Both the position numbers and the translations under genes were made by a program. Under the pieces are notes generated by a model. The model did not search any database. It was not told the DNA's origin and saw only the letters and a program-made list of their open reading frames with translations. From Torymus aiolomorphi (Eukaryota > Arthropoda > Insecta > Hymenoptera > Torymidae), in the NCBI GenBank assembly GCA_036365515.1, contig CM070874.1:26041862-26105861 (forward strand): a DNA stretch of 64,000 nucleotides. The letters run 5' to 3'. Positions 10,421-20,830 of the stretch are shown piece by piece (the stretch's first letter is position 1; each line of letters starts with the position of its first letter).

Positions 10421-11311
10421 ATAGGATTGTTATATAAATGAAAGGGGAATAATCTGTTCTTTTCTATACCATACAATTTTTCGCGTTTTTCAAGCATACA
10501 CAACTTTTTACCAATGCATCTAATTTTGAATTTTTTTTTTATTGAAGCTTTTTTAGTGTATTTTACTTCTATATAGCAAATAAAATAGTATCAAGTAGCA
10601 AAAATTGACAATTTTTTAAAAATATTGCACAGTTTAACCCATTAACGCCCAAACGCCCAAATTTCGAGTAAGTGTTCAACGTGATTATTTCTTATGTGAT
10701 CTGCTTTAAAAAAATTATGTTTTCATATATTCCGACGTGAAATTTCACGCTCTTTCAGAATCCGTAGTCAGCATTACGATTTAACCTCAAGAAAAAAAAA
10801 TATGGCCGATTTAAACGTAAAAAACGTGAAAATTTTCGAAAAAAATTTTTTCTGGGTTTTTTTCGCAATGATACCGCAAAGGTATCCACTTATAATTATG
10901 ATCAGAGGTGATCATGGCAGTTGAAGTTTGACAGGAAATTTTCATATTAATTTTAAACAACCCCCTTTTTACAAAATGGCGGCTAAAACAAAATTTTGTT
11001 TGTTTAAACTTCATCAATTTTTTTTCGAAAACTATGGACTTTAGCAAAAAGTTCACAAGAACAAAAATGTCTTAGAATTAGTTAAGGAACACTAAAATTT
11101 TTTCAGAATTTTCGAAGACAATTTTTTATTTTCTAAAAAATTCGGGAAATCCAATTTTTCAAAAATGTCTAAAAAAATTCTGAAACAATTTGAGAATACT
11201 TCTTGACATATTCTAAGACATTTTTGTTCTTAAAAACTTTTTGGGAAAACATAATTTTATCCTTTATTTTGTAAAAAAAACAAATATTTATGTACACAAA
11301 CACGTGTACAA
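10421..11311. other. AT-rich stretch without recognised gene
   Basis: Poly-A and poly-T runs only; the longest open frame (81 codons, minus strand) has no recognisable feature. Confidence 0.5.
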
Positions 11312-11434
11312 GTGAGAGGCAAGGAGACTCACGAAAGAAAGCACCCCGAAACGTGAGAGGCAAGAGGACTCACCAAAAAAAGCACCCCGAAACGTGAGAG
11401 GCAAGGGGACTCATGAGAAAAAAGCACCCCAAAG
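11312..11434. repeat. 41 bp minisatellite, three units
   Basis: Three units begin GTGAGAGGCAAG at 11312, 11353 and 11394, each followed by GACTCA and AAAGCACCCC. Only a few substitutions separate them. Confidence 0.85.
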
Positions 11435-11819
11435 GAGACAGATTTTTACCACGTCCACGTTATTAACGTCCGTTTATTAACCTGGAAAACCAGCTGGATT
11501 TTTTCAACCGAGAGCTACGCGTGTCATTTAATGCTAGTGTGTTCAAATGTTTATAACTTCTCACCAAATATTTTTAAAGTTTTCGAAACATTTGAGTAAA
11601 TGAAAAATTGTAATTTCCTTGTATCTACACACCTAAATTTACGCACGTGTTCGAAAATACAGCTAATTTTATGTTAGAAAATTAAAAAAAAAAGCTAAAA
11701 ACTTGAGCACTTAAATACCTGAAGTCTGGATAATACGGATCCCAAAAGAATCACACGAAAACGTTCTCAATTCATTTCGCACGTTACTTTCTTTACTTAT
11801 ACAGCAAATATAGGTGTAT
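11435..11819. other. Unassigned AT-rich spacer
   Basis: No feature seen before the BEL element apart from its target site at the end (11820-11824). Confidence 0.4.
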
Positions 11820-11824
11820 ATATA

Positions 11825-12843
11825 TGTTTGGGAATTCAATAATTTGAATTCCCGCGGTTACACTCAGCTCGGCACGACTCACGGCGCTGCCACGGCGCGG
11901 CAGCACCTCGCGGCCTCCCGGCAGAACAGCCGGGACGCTACACTGATTAACAAGGTATATTCGCGCTATTTCGGTCTCTCTCGCGCTCTCACATGTAAAT
12001 GTGAGAGGAATTAGTTTGATTCGCGAAGTGAATCGTCAAGACCAAGAAGAAGGAAGTGGATCAAGGCCTCGCTCTCTTTTTCATCAGCCGTGACACGAGG
12101 AGCATCTCTCCGCTGCGCACCTGCCAAATCTCATCGGTTGTTCTCAAGTTTTTCACTGGCTCAAGTCAACACTGGATCAACTCAAACAGGCTCTACTCAA
12201 TCTCTCACTGAAAACTCACATCACTCCTCACTCACGCAATACTCAAGGTGCAACGACGATTAGTAAAATCGATTCTATTGCAAGGTAAAAACTCTCACCA
12301 TACTAGAGGTTATGTTGCCAACCACGTGTTGGCACCGGCGGCAAGTGTAACAGTGAACATGTGTGAATTAGCAAAACTCAAGGCAGCAATTCAATTACAA
12401 TTGTTTGCCATTCCTCATTCTTGACAGCTTCATTGTGCGTGAGCCCAGGAGGGAATTTAAGGAAAAACTCAAGGAACTCTTAACGGACAATCTCATTACA
12501 CTCGAAGACATACTCAAATATCACAGGTTAGTTGTCTCTAGTGAGAGACTACTACTCCATTATTGACAGCACTCATATTTTGGAATTGCTGACACACTAC
12601 TCACCTACAACTTATTCAAATAAATGTAATTTAAACTCCCTTTGTAATTTATGTTAATTATTGAACAGATTTTGAATTTATTAGTCGACGTTGAAATGTA
12701 TTTATGAACCAAATTTGTAATTTATTTAAGAAATGACTTTTGTGAATATAATTTCTACTTTCAATTTACTTCTGTGTGTGAATTAAATTTATTTTAACAC
12801 CCACAGCATGTTTACTCACATATAATTATGGCTTACTCAGACA
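11825..12843 (+). repeat. BEL element 5' LTR
   Basis: Begins TGTTTGGG and ends GACA. The opening has a palindrome (GGGAATTCAA...TTTGAATTCCC). A second perfect hairpin lies at about 11977-12005 (CTCTCACAT-GTAA-ATGTGAGAG), probably in the transcribed part. ACTCA is frequent in its second half. Confidence 0.95.
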
Positions 12844-12845
12844 AT

Positions 12846-12862
12846 TTGGTCCTTCGAGCCGG
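12846..12862 (+). other. BEL element primer-binding site
   Basis: TTGGTCCTTCGAGCCGG follows the 5' LTR after two bases. This is the usual place and, as I recall, a usual sequence type for BEL/Pao primer-binding sites. Confidence 0.7.
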
Positions 12863-12934
12863 ATTTACATGCTGTGATGTGACTCGAGCCAGTGAATAAA
12901 CACTCATTATGGAAATTTATCACAGATTATCATC

Positions 12935-14441
12935 ATGGCACACTCAAACCAGGATGACCTCAAGGAGTTGGAGCAAGCAGGCGCTGTCGCTGCTGAAAGG
13001 GAGGATGTCATCGAGAAGGAGAAGGAGGATGATGCGACTCCAGCCACCTCAGCTGCAACGAAGGGGGCAGTGAAGCGGACTGGCAGCCGCCCACTCACCA
13101 TGCCTGGACTCACTGTGGTTGACACTCACATAAGGACTCGCTCAAAATCTCCAGGGTCAATTCCGGCTTCTTTTCTCTGCAAAGTGAACTCCCAGTACCT
13201 GCGGCTTGACTCACTGGAACGGATCATTGCTTACATCAGGATTAGGAAGGAAACTGCCACTCTTCCAGTGATAACGGCTTGGAAGCAGGATGCTGAGGAG
13301 CTCTACGCTTTATACAAAAAGGATCATGCGTTCATAGAGACAAGTTGTCCAGCAGCCTTCGCAAACAACGACTACTTCAAGGCAGACTTTCACAAGTCGA
13401 TCCATGAATCGTACCATACAATTGTGTTCGAGGTTAGCAATTTGGAGGAAGACTGGAAGTCCAAGCATCGTGTCACTCAACCAAGCATCGGAGAAACTCA
13501 ACACACTCATTTAAGCAAGCTGCCAGAAATAAAGATGCCCACATTCAGCGGAGCATATACTGAGTGCCCTCATATAAGGAAATGTTCTCTGGATTAATTC
13601 TGAATCGGTCTGGACTCAAAAATTATGAGAAGCTACACTACCTGCGCAGCTCTCTCAGCGGAACACCACTCACACTCATACAAGGATTTTCACTCAGCGA
13701 TGAGTCTCTAACACCTGCATGGACTACATTAGTGACAAGGTTTGAAAATAAACGGGTGCTATTAAATGATCAGCTTGATCATTTATCTGAATTGACTGCT
13801 GTTACATCAAAAAACCCGGCCACACTCAATACATTGATCTCGGAGATCTCAAAAATTCGGAAATCACTCAACATGTTGGTACCGCAAGAGCAGCTAGGAG
13901 ACTGCATATTTGCTCATCGCCAAGGCTAATTGACAGGTCAACTCGAGAAGCATGGGAGACTTCTCGAATTTCCAACACTGAGCTGCCAACATTTGAGGAA
14001 TTTGAGTCCTTCCTGATCGCGCGGGTGCGTGCGTTGGAAATCGCAGCAGACTCACCAACATCCACTCAAAAGCCGGCTAACACTCAAACCTCAAAGACAT
14101 CAAGGAGTCTTCACGTCACTAGTCCAACTCAATCACGGCAAGACTCACATAAGGTGACACACTCACCTCGGATTGCTCAACATCCATGCACGTATTGTGG
14201 TGACTCGCATTTTATTGTGGCTTGTCAAAAATTCAAACTGCTGACTGAACAACAACGGAGAAAATTTGTAATGGAGAAGCCGCTGTGCTATAACTGCCTC
14301 GGTCTGCACTCAGTCAAGAACTGCAAGTCACAATATAAGTGCAGGCATTGTAATGGAAATCACCACACCATGATTCATGTGCCACGAGATCCAAATGGCA
14401 AAACTCAAACCATCTCTTCAAGCGGTTCAACTCAAGTTTAG
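12935..14441 (+). pseudogene. BEL gag (capsid and zinc-knuckle nucleocapsid)
   Basis: The first frame (12935-13597, 220 codons) has an acidic, Lys-rich N-terminus and ends with LPEIKMPTFSGAYTE, a conserved gag segment. The next (13564-13929) continues with the capsid helices (LSGTPLTLIQGF). The third (14025-14441) has CTYCGDSHFIVAC, CYNCLGLHSVKNC and CRHCNGNHHTMIH, three zinc-knuckle-like clusters. Breaks seen are a missing base near 13573, so frames change in mid-motif, and a further shift between about 13900 and 13945. Gag would form the particle and bind the RNA. Confidence 0.85.
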
Positions 14442-14522
14442 GACAACGCTGCAATCATCTTACATCACGGTCAAACTCAACATGATTACTCAACTCCTCA
14501 ACTCACTTTACTTGCAACTGCA

Positions 14523-14925
14523 TTGGCATGGTACGACTCACCGGTGACATCTCATAAATTAAGAATACTCATTGACTCAGGCTCGGAACTCTCATTCATC
14601 TCCAAGGATTCTGTGGATTTACTCCACATTAAGCGGCAACACTCAACTATACCAATCCTTGGAGTTGGCGGCACGCAATCAACAAAAACTCTCGGAAAGG
14701 CTCAACTCACCTTACGCACCATCTACAAAAATCTCACGTTTCCGATCACAGCTCATATTATACGCCAAGTCTCAACACTATTATATCAGAAGAATGTGAG
14801 CAACGTCAGTGGCAACATACAGAGAACCTCAACTTGGCTGATCCGACATTCTGGAAACCTCAACCAGTAGATATACTTATCGGAGCGGACTATTACGGCT
14901 AAATCATCAAACCGAACCTAATAAA
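14523..14925 (+). pseudogene. BEL aspartic protease
   Basis: The motif LRILIDSGSELSFIS holds the catalytic Asp of a retropepsin (DSG). The downstream LIGADYYG segment lies just past the end of the 115-codon frame, so a shift occurs near 14865. A TAA at about 14900 stops the resumed frame. It would process the gag-pol polyprotein. Confidence 0.8.
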
Positions 14926-15463
14926 GAGTAGTGCGATTGAACCTGTCGCACAATTGTCAATTTTCGGTTGGCTGCTAATAGGTCCATCAAACTCAGCTGT
15001 GCAATCCAAGGTAGTCCATCATACAACGGCCTCACTCGACACTGAAGATTTGCAGGAACTACTCACACGCTTTTAGGTTCAAGAAGAACCACCGCCAGCG
15101 TCTGCAGTCAAACTCAACAAGGAAGAAGCATTGTGTGAACAACACTTTGTTGACACTCACACGAGAGATACTCATGGACGTTACCAAGTCAGATTACCTC
15201 TCACAAAATCTGCACACGTACTTGGAAACTCATTTGGAAAAGCTCAAGCGTGCCTCAGAAGAATACTCACAAAATGCAATCAAGAAAGCATCTACAAGGA
15301 AAGGTACTACTCTTTCATGGATGAATACTGCAAATTGGGCCACATGGTGCAGATCCCTCAACAGGAAATCTTCGCCAAACCATCTTACTATCTTCCTCAC
15401 CATGGAGTATTACGAGAATGTTCTCATCTGGATTCGAACTCACCCATTTGTCTTCTCAACTGA
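14926..15463 (+). pseudogene. BEL region between protease and RT
   Basis: The frame 15131-15463 carries the segment typical before the BEL RT (GRYQVRLPL, then LPHHGVLRE). Upstream a TAG at about 15076 interrupts it. The segment after LPHHGVLRE jumps to the next frame, already at THPFVFSTDI, so roughly 35-40 residues of the RT fingers appear to be missing at about 15415. Confidence 0.7.
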
Positions 15464-16832
15464 CATTACAAAAATGTATCGTCAGATCAAGGTTCACCCT
15501 CAAGATTGGAATCTGCAACGCATTTTGTGGGTAGATGAAACGGGTCAACTCACTCACTTCCATTTGACTACAGTCACCTATGGAACACGAGCAGCTCCTT
15601 ATTTAGTAATTCGGACACTTCTTCAGCTGGTAAAGGATGAAGGAGACAACTATCCACTTGCCATTGAATCGCTCCTATTCGGAAGGTATGTGGATGACAT
15701 CTTCGGTGGAGCTGCATCAAAGGAACTTCTCATTGACAAGGCCAAGCAGTTAACCGCACTATGCAAGGCGGGCGGCTTTCCATTAGCAAAATGGAACTCA
15801 AACTCATCCGGCTTCCTCAAGGGATTTCTCAAAGAGCCAACAGCTGAAGAAGCTGTGATTTTAGATGATTGCGCGACAAATATACTCGGGATGAACTGGC
15901 TCCCAAACTCGGACAAACTCACATTCAGAACAACTCTGCCACCTCTTCAGGAAATGATAACAAAACGGATTATACTGTCAGAAGTATCTCAACTATACGA
16001 TCCCACTGGAATAATCTCACCGGTCATAATCACATCCAAAATCCTCCTACAAGAACTGTGGCTACACAAGCTTTCTTGGGACGAAGCTTTGCCAAACTCA
16101 ATCGTGAAGAAATGGCTGCACATCCGAGAAGATCTCACTCACCTGAAGACAATCGCCCTACCCAGGTGGTTAGGAATTCAGGAAAACTCAATTGTAGAAC
16201 TTCATGGCTTCTCGGATGCTTCACAACAAGCAATGGCTGCAGTTCTATACATTAAATCTACAACACCAAACTCTCACTCAACATCATCATTTCTAATCTC
16301 CAAAACAAAGGTGGCACCACTCAAACGACTGTCAATCCCACGATTGGAATTGGGAGCGGCAGTACTACTCACTAAGCTGGCAAAACATGTTTTGGACTAC
16401 TCACGATTGCCAATCTCACACATACATTTATGGACAGACGCAAAGGTAGCACTCACATGGATACGCTCACACCCCTCAAAATGGAAGGACTTTGTTGGAA
16501 ATAGAGTTGACTTAATTCAAGAACTCATTCCAACAGCACAATGGAGACATGTGCCTGGAGCAGACAATCCAGCGGATTGTGCCTCGCGCGGATTACTCAC
16601 TTCACAACTCAGAGAGCATCACTTATGGTGGCATGGACCAAGTTGGCTCTGCCAGGAAGAATCAGCTTGGCCTTCTCAAGCAACCTTTATCCAAGAAACC
16701 AACCTTCCAGAAATGAGGGCTAAGGTCACACTCACCGCAGCCAAGTCAAACTCAAGCAAAATGTGGGATATCATCGATCATTACTCATCACTCACTCATA
16801 AGAATAACTGGATGGGTAATGCTCGCATGTGA
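15420..16832 (+). pseudogene. BEL reverse transcriptase and RNase H
   Basis: Starts effectively at THPFVFSTDITKMYRQI, an RT core motif. RYVDDIFGG carries the catalytic YVDD. RNase H follows, with LHGFSDASQQ (first catalytic Asp), RLELGAA and WTDAKVAL. The frame ends at 16832 because of a one-base deletion near 16815 within a segment that continues in the next frame. The open frame starts nominally at 15135, but its first 90 codons are out of frame with the real protein. Confidence 0.88.
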
Positions 16833-17736
16833 TCGATTTAAGGCTAAAGGAAAAACTCACCATGAATCGAAACTCACTACGGATTTACTCATCAAGGCAA
16901 AACTCATTTGGGTCAAGAAAATTCAGCAGGTTCATTTACACTCCGAAATTGCTATGCTGGAAAATTCTCAAGTCCCAAGACACCATGTCTTCAACCGATT
17001 GACTGCCTACATAGACTCAACAGGAATTGTTCGAGTAGGAGGGCGGCTTCAAAAAACTCAACTCGATCATCACTCAAAACACCCAGCAATTATACCACGG
17101 AGCAGTCAACTCACCACACTGATCATTCGGAACGCTCATCTCTCAACTCTGCACGGTGGCGCTCAACTCACTCTGGCACACACTCGGCAGGAATTTGGGA
17201 TAATCGGAGGCAGAGCACCGGTCAAGTCACATATTTTAAAGTGTGTGGCTTGTGCAAGGTATCGGACTCAACGGGCTCAGCAACTCATGGGGCAATTACC
17301 CGTGGCCAGAGTCACCCCATCACCACCTTTCACTCACACTGGGATCGATTACGCCGGGCCAATCACCATTAACTCATGGAAAGGACGTGGATCCAAAACA
17401 TACAAATGCTGGATTTGTATCTTTGTGTGCTTCTCAACGTCAGCTGTTCACCTAGAACTGGTCAGTGACTACTCAACGGACGGTTTCTTAGCGGCATATA
17501 GACGGTTCACCTCAAGGAGAGGGATATCCTCCAAACTATACTCAGACTGTGGAACGAACTTCATCGGAGCAGCAAGGGAACTGAAGACTCTATTCTCTCA
17601 ACACCAACATGAAAACTCAATCTTGTACAACTCACTAGCCAACGAGGGAACCCAATGGATATTCAACCCACCTGCTGCACCTCACATGGGAGGCAAGTGG
17701 GAAGCAGTAGTGAAATCAGTCAAATTTCACCTGTGA
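16819..17736 (+). pseudogene. BEL integrase, main part
   Basis: Contains the HHCC zinc-binding region (H and H around HLSTLHGG, CVACAR). Catalytic residues are D in HTGIDYAGP, D in LYSDCGTNF, and E in GGKWEAVVKS. It ends at a TGA (17734-17736), probably a C-to-T change of an Arg CGA codon since the same frame continues beyond. Confidence 0.88.
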
Positions 17737-18246
17737 CGGACCATTGGGGACACTCAACTCACCTTTGAAGCTTCAGCGACCTTGCTCACTCAAATAGAAG
17801 CATTACTCAACTCACGGCCGCTAGAACCACTCAGTGAAGACCCAGAAGACATAAATGCACTCACACCCGGACACTTTCTCATCGGCAAGGCATTGAACTC
17901 AGTGCCTGAACCAAGCTTACTCACCCTCAAGGAATCAAGGCTTTCCAAATGGCAACTCATTCAACGGATCACTCAGCAATTTTGGAAGCATTGGTCAACT
18001 CAATACCTTCAACGGCTTCAATCAATTTCAAAATGGCATCATCCCTCTCATGAGATAAAAGTGGGTTCCATGGTACTACTCACGGATGAACACTCACCAC
18101 CAAGCAAATGGCCACTCGCAAGAGTCACTCAACTTCATCCTGGAACTGACAATCTCACCAGAGTTGTAACAATAAAGACGACCACCACTCAACTCACCCG
18201 CCCAATTGCAAAACTCGCCATCTTGCCAGTGCCAATAGGAAATTAA
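17737..18246 (+). pseudogene. BEL integrase C-terminal region
   Basis: Continues the integrase frame after the stop. LLNSRPLEPLSEDPEDI and LTPGHFLIG are typical BEL/Pao integrase C-terminal motifs. The natural stop is the TAA at 18244-18246, 30 bases before the 3' LTR. Confidence 0.88.
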
Positions 18247-18259
18247 ATCAACCTGGCGG

Positions 18260-18275
18260 TTGATGGCGGGCGGAA
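18260..18275 (+). other. BEL polypurine tract
   Basis: GATGGCGGGCGGAA, purine-rich, directly abuts the 3' LTR and would prime plus-strand synthesis. Confidence 0.7.
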
Positions 18276-19294
18276 TGTTTGGGAATTCAATAATTTGAAT
18301 TCCCGCGGTTACACTCAGCTCGGCACGACTCACGGCGCTGCCACGGCGCGGCAGCACCTCGCGGCCTCCCGGCGGAATAGCCGGGACGCTACACTGATTA
18401 ACAAGGTATATTCGCGCTATTTCGGTCTCTCTCGCGCTCTCACATGTAAACGTGAGAGGAATTAGTTTGATTCGCGAAGTGAATCGTCAAGACTAAGAAG
18501 AAGGAAGTGGATCAAGGCCTCGCTCTCTTTTTCATCAGCCGTGCCACGAGGAGCATCTCTCCGCTGCGCACCTGCAAAATCTCATCGGTTGTTCTCAAGT
18601 TTTTCACTGGCTCAAGTCAACACTGGATCAACTCAAGCAGGCTCTACTCAATCTCTCACTGAAAACTCACATCACTCCTCACTCACGCAATACTCAAGGT
18701 GCAACGACGATTAGTAAAATCGATTCTATTGCAAGGTAAAAACTCTCACCATACTAGAGGTTATGTTGCCAACCACGTGTTGGCACCGGCGGCAAGTGTA
18801 ACAGTGAACATGTGTGAATTAGCAAAACTCAAGGCAGCAATTCAATTACAATTGTTTGCCATTCCTCATTCTTGACAGCTTCATTGTGCGTGAGCCCAGG
18901 AGGGAATTTAAGGAAAAACTCAAGGAACTCTCAACGGACAATCTTATTACACTCGAAGACATACTCAAATATCACAGGTTAGTTGTCTCTAGTGAGAGAC
19001 TACTACTCCATTATTGACAGCACTCATATTTTGGAATTGCTGACACACTACTCACCTACAACTTATTCAAATAAATGTAATTTAAACTCCCTTTGTAATT
19101 TATGTTAATTATTGAACAGATTTTGAATTTATTAGTCGACGTTGAAATGTATTTATGAACCAAATTTGTAATTTATTTAAGAAGTGACTTTTGTGAATAT
19201 AATTTCTACTTTCAATTTACTTCTGTGTGTGAATTAAATTTATTTTAACACCCACAGCATGTTTACTCACATATAATTATGGCTTACTCAGACA
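18276..19294 (+). repeat. BEL element 3' LTR
   Basis: Same length as the 5' LTR with about ten substitutions; one of them lies in the hairpin near 18440 and breaks a base pair. Confidence 0.95.
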
Positions 19295-19299
19295 ATATA

Positions 19300-19859
19300 A
19301 TATTTTTTAACTTTCGATGTTTCCTTTTTCTTTTGAATATATTACTTTCTTTTTTTCTTCTTAATATATTATCTTAACTTTTTATCGACCTTTTTGTTGA
19401 TCCGCGATCAATGGCCTTATATTGTTAGGTTTGTCTGCGCTAAATGACAATAGTCAAAGAACTATATCACAGTTTCTACGATAGGTTATGCGCCCACAGA
19501 CATTCAATGTCCCAAGCATCTCCGAACAATTGATAGCGATATTTGAAAAGCAAGCGCGCGATACCATATATAAAATTGCAGGAAAGTAAACGAGCTTCTA
19601 CGATGATGGACTTAGATTAAACCTCTTATAAGTTCTAGAATTTTTATTTAAAAATGAGCCAGTCTTTTCAATGGCTTTACTCTCCGAGTTTTCGCAGCGA
19701 ATTGCTAAAGAAAAAATGAAGATACAAAAAACTATATGCTCCTGGTCTTATCGCAGGTCATAGACGCTATAGATATTTTTATGAGAAAACTTGCCTGTAT
19801 TTTCAAGGGTTACGCTTTACGAGTCTTCGCAGCGATTAGCAATCGAGTAAAAACTGACA
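19300..19859. other. Unassigned AT-rich spacer
   Basis: No gene or repeat recognised. Confidence 0.4.
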
Positions 19860-20655
19860 AGTAGAGTGCGCACCCTCTTTGAAACGGATTTTGGCGGGCA
19901 TTGGAGAGTCGATTTCTGGTACCTACAAATGAAGCCCCGTTTTATTACTTGCATCTCATAGGCCCTTTTTCTTGAGATATGAGCAATATCATCTCAAATA
20001 TCCTCTATTTCTTTAAAAAATGATGTCTTTTCTATTGACTGTCACATTGCAAGTATTTAAGATACGAAAACGAGGAAGAAAAATTATAAAAGTAGACAGT
20101 AAAAGCTAAAGTTTAAGCTCTTATTTGTTAAAAAATGTTGATTTTTCTGGAAATTATAAGCAATGAATGATAGCGTGAGAAAATTATAAAAGTAGACAGT
20201 AAAAGCTAAAGTTTAAGCTCTGATTCGTTAAAAAATGTTGATGTTACAGAAAAAAGCAAGGAAAGGTAGCGTAAGAAAATGATTAATTCGTCTTTATTAC
20301 AAACAATTAAATGGATTCTATTTTTAACCATATTCTTACGCTAACTTTCATTGGTTATAATTTCCTGAAAAATCATCATTTTTTGAATCAGAGCTTAAAC
20401 TTTAGCTTTTACTGTCTACTTTTATAATTTTTCTCCATCGTTTACGTATCTTAAAAACTTGCAATGTGACAGTCAATAGAGAAGACATCATTTTTTAACG
20501 AAATAGAAGATATTTAAGATGATATTGCCCATATCTAAAGAAAAAGGGCCTATGATATAAAATTAGGTAAACGGTGCCTCGTTTTTAGGCACCAGAAATC
20601 GACTTTGCAATGCCCGCAAAAATACGTTTCCGGGAGAGTGTGCCCTCTCCTTGTG
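19860..20655. repeat. Foldback element, about 800 bp
   Basis: Left arm about 19860-20181, right arm about 20332-20655, diverged reverse complements. Markers are GCGGGCATTG, TAGGCCCTTTTTCTT and ATTGACTGTCACATTGCAAG with their complements. Inside the left half a 62 bp segment (GAAAATTATAAAAGTAGACAG...) is duplicated in tandem at about 20090 and 20184. Non-coding. Confidence 0.75.
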
Positions 20656-20830
20656 AGTTCAGTGCACCAGCTCTAAGCCATGGGTATTGGTTAGCAGCTG
20701 ATAGCCGCTATAAAGCCGAGAATTACACCCCGAGTGACTTTCGATGGTTGAGTAAAGTTTTCAATAGTTTTTTTTTTCAATAGTCAAAAATACTATTAGA
20801 ATGGTTCTCGATCTCCAAGACATAATAACT

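Larger units (their letters stand above)
11825..19294 (+). mobile_element. BEL/Pao LTR retrotransposon, young but defective
   Basis: Two 1019 bp LTRs (11825-12843, 18276-19294) differ at about ten positions, roughly 1%. The 5 bp target duplication ATATA lies at 11820-11824 and 19295-19299. The order gag, zinc knuckles, aspartic protease, RT, RNase H, integrase is that of BEL/Pao. The coding region is broken by one-base indels, stops and an RT deletion, so it is not autonomous. Nearly every line of it contains the pentamer ACTCA, in coding DNA and LTRs alike. Confidence 0.95.

Noticed and set aside
15650..15922. Minus-strand frame inside the BEL RT
   Set aside because: Antisense of the YVDD-containing RT.
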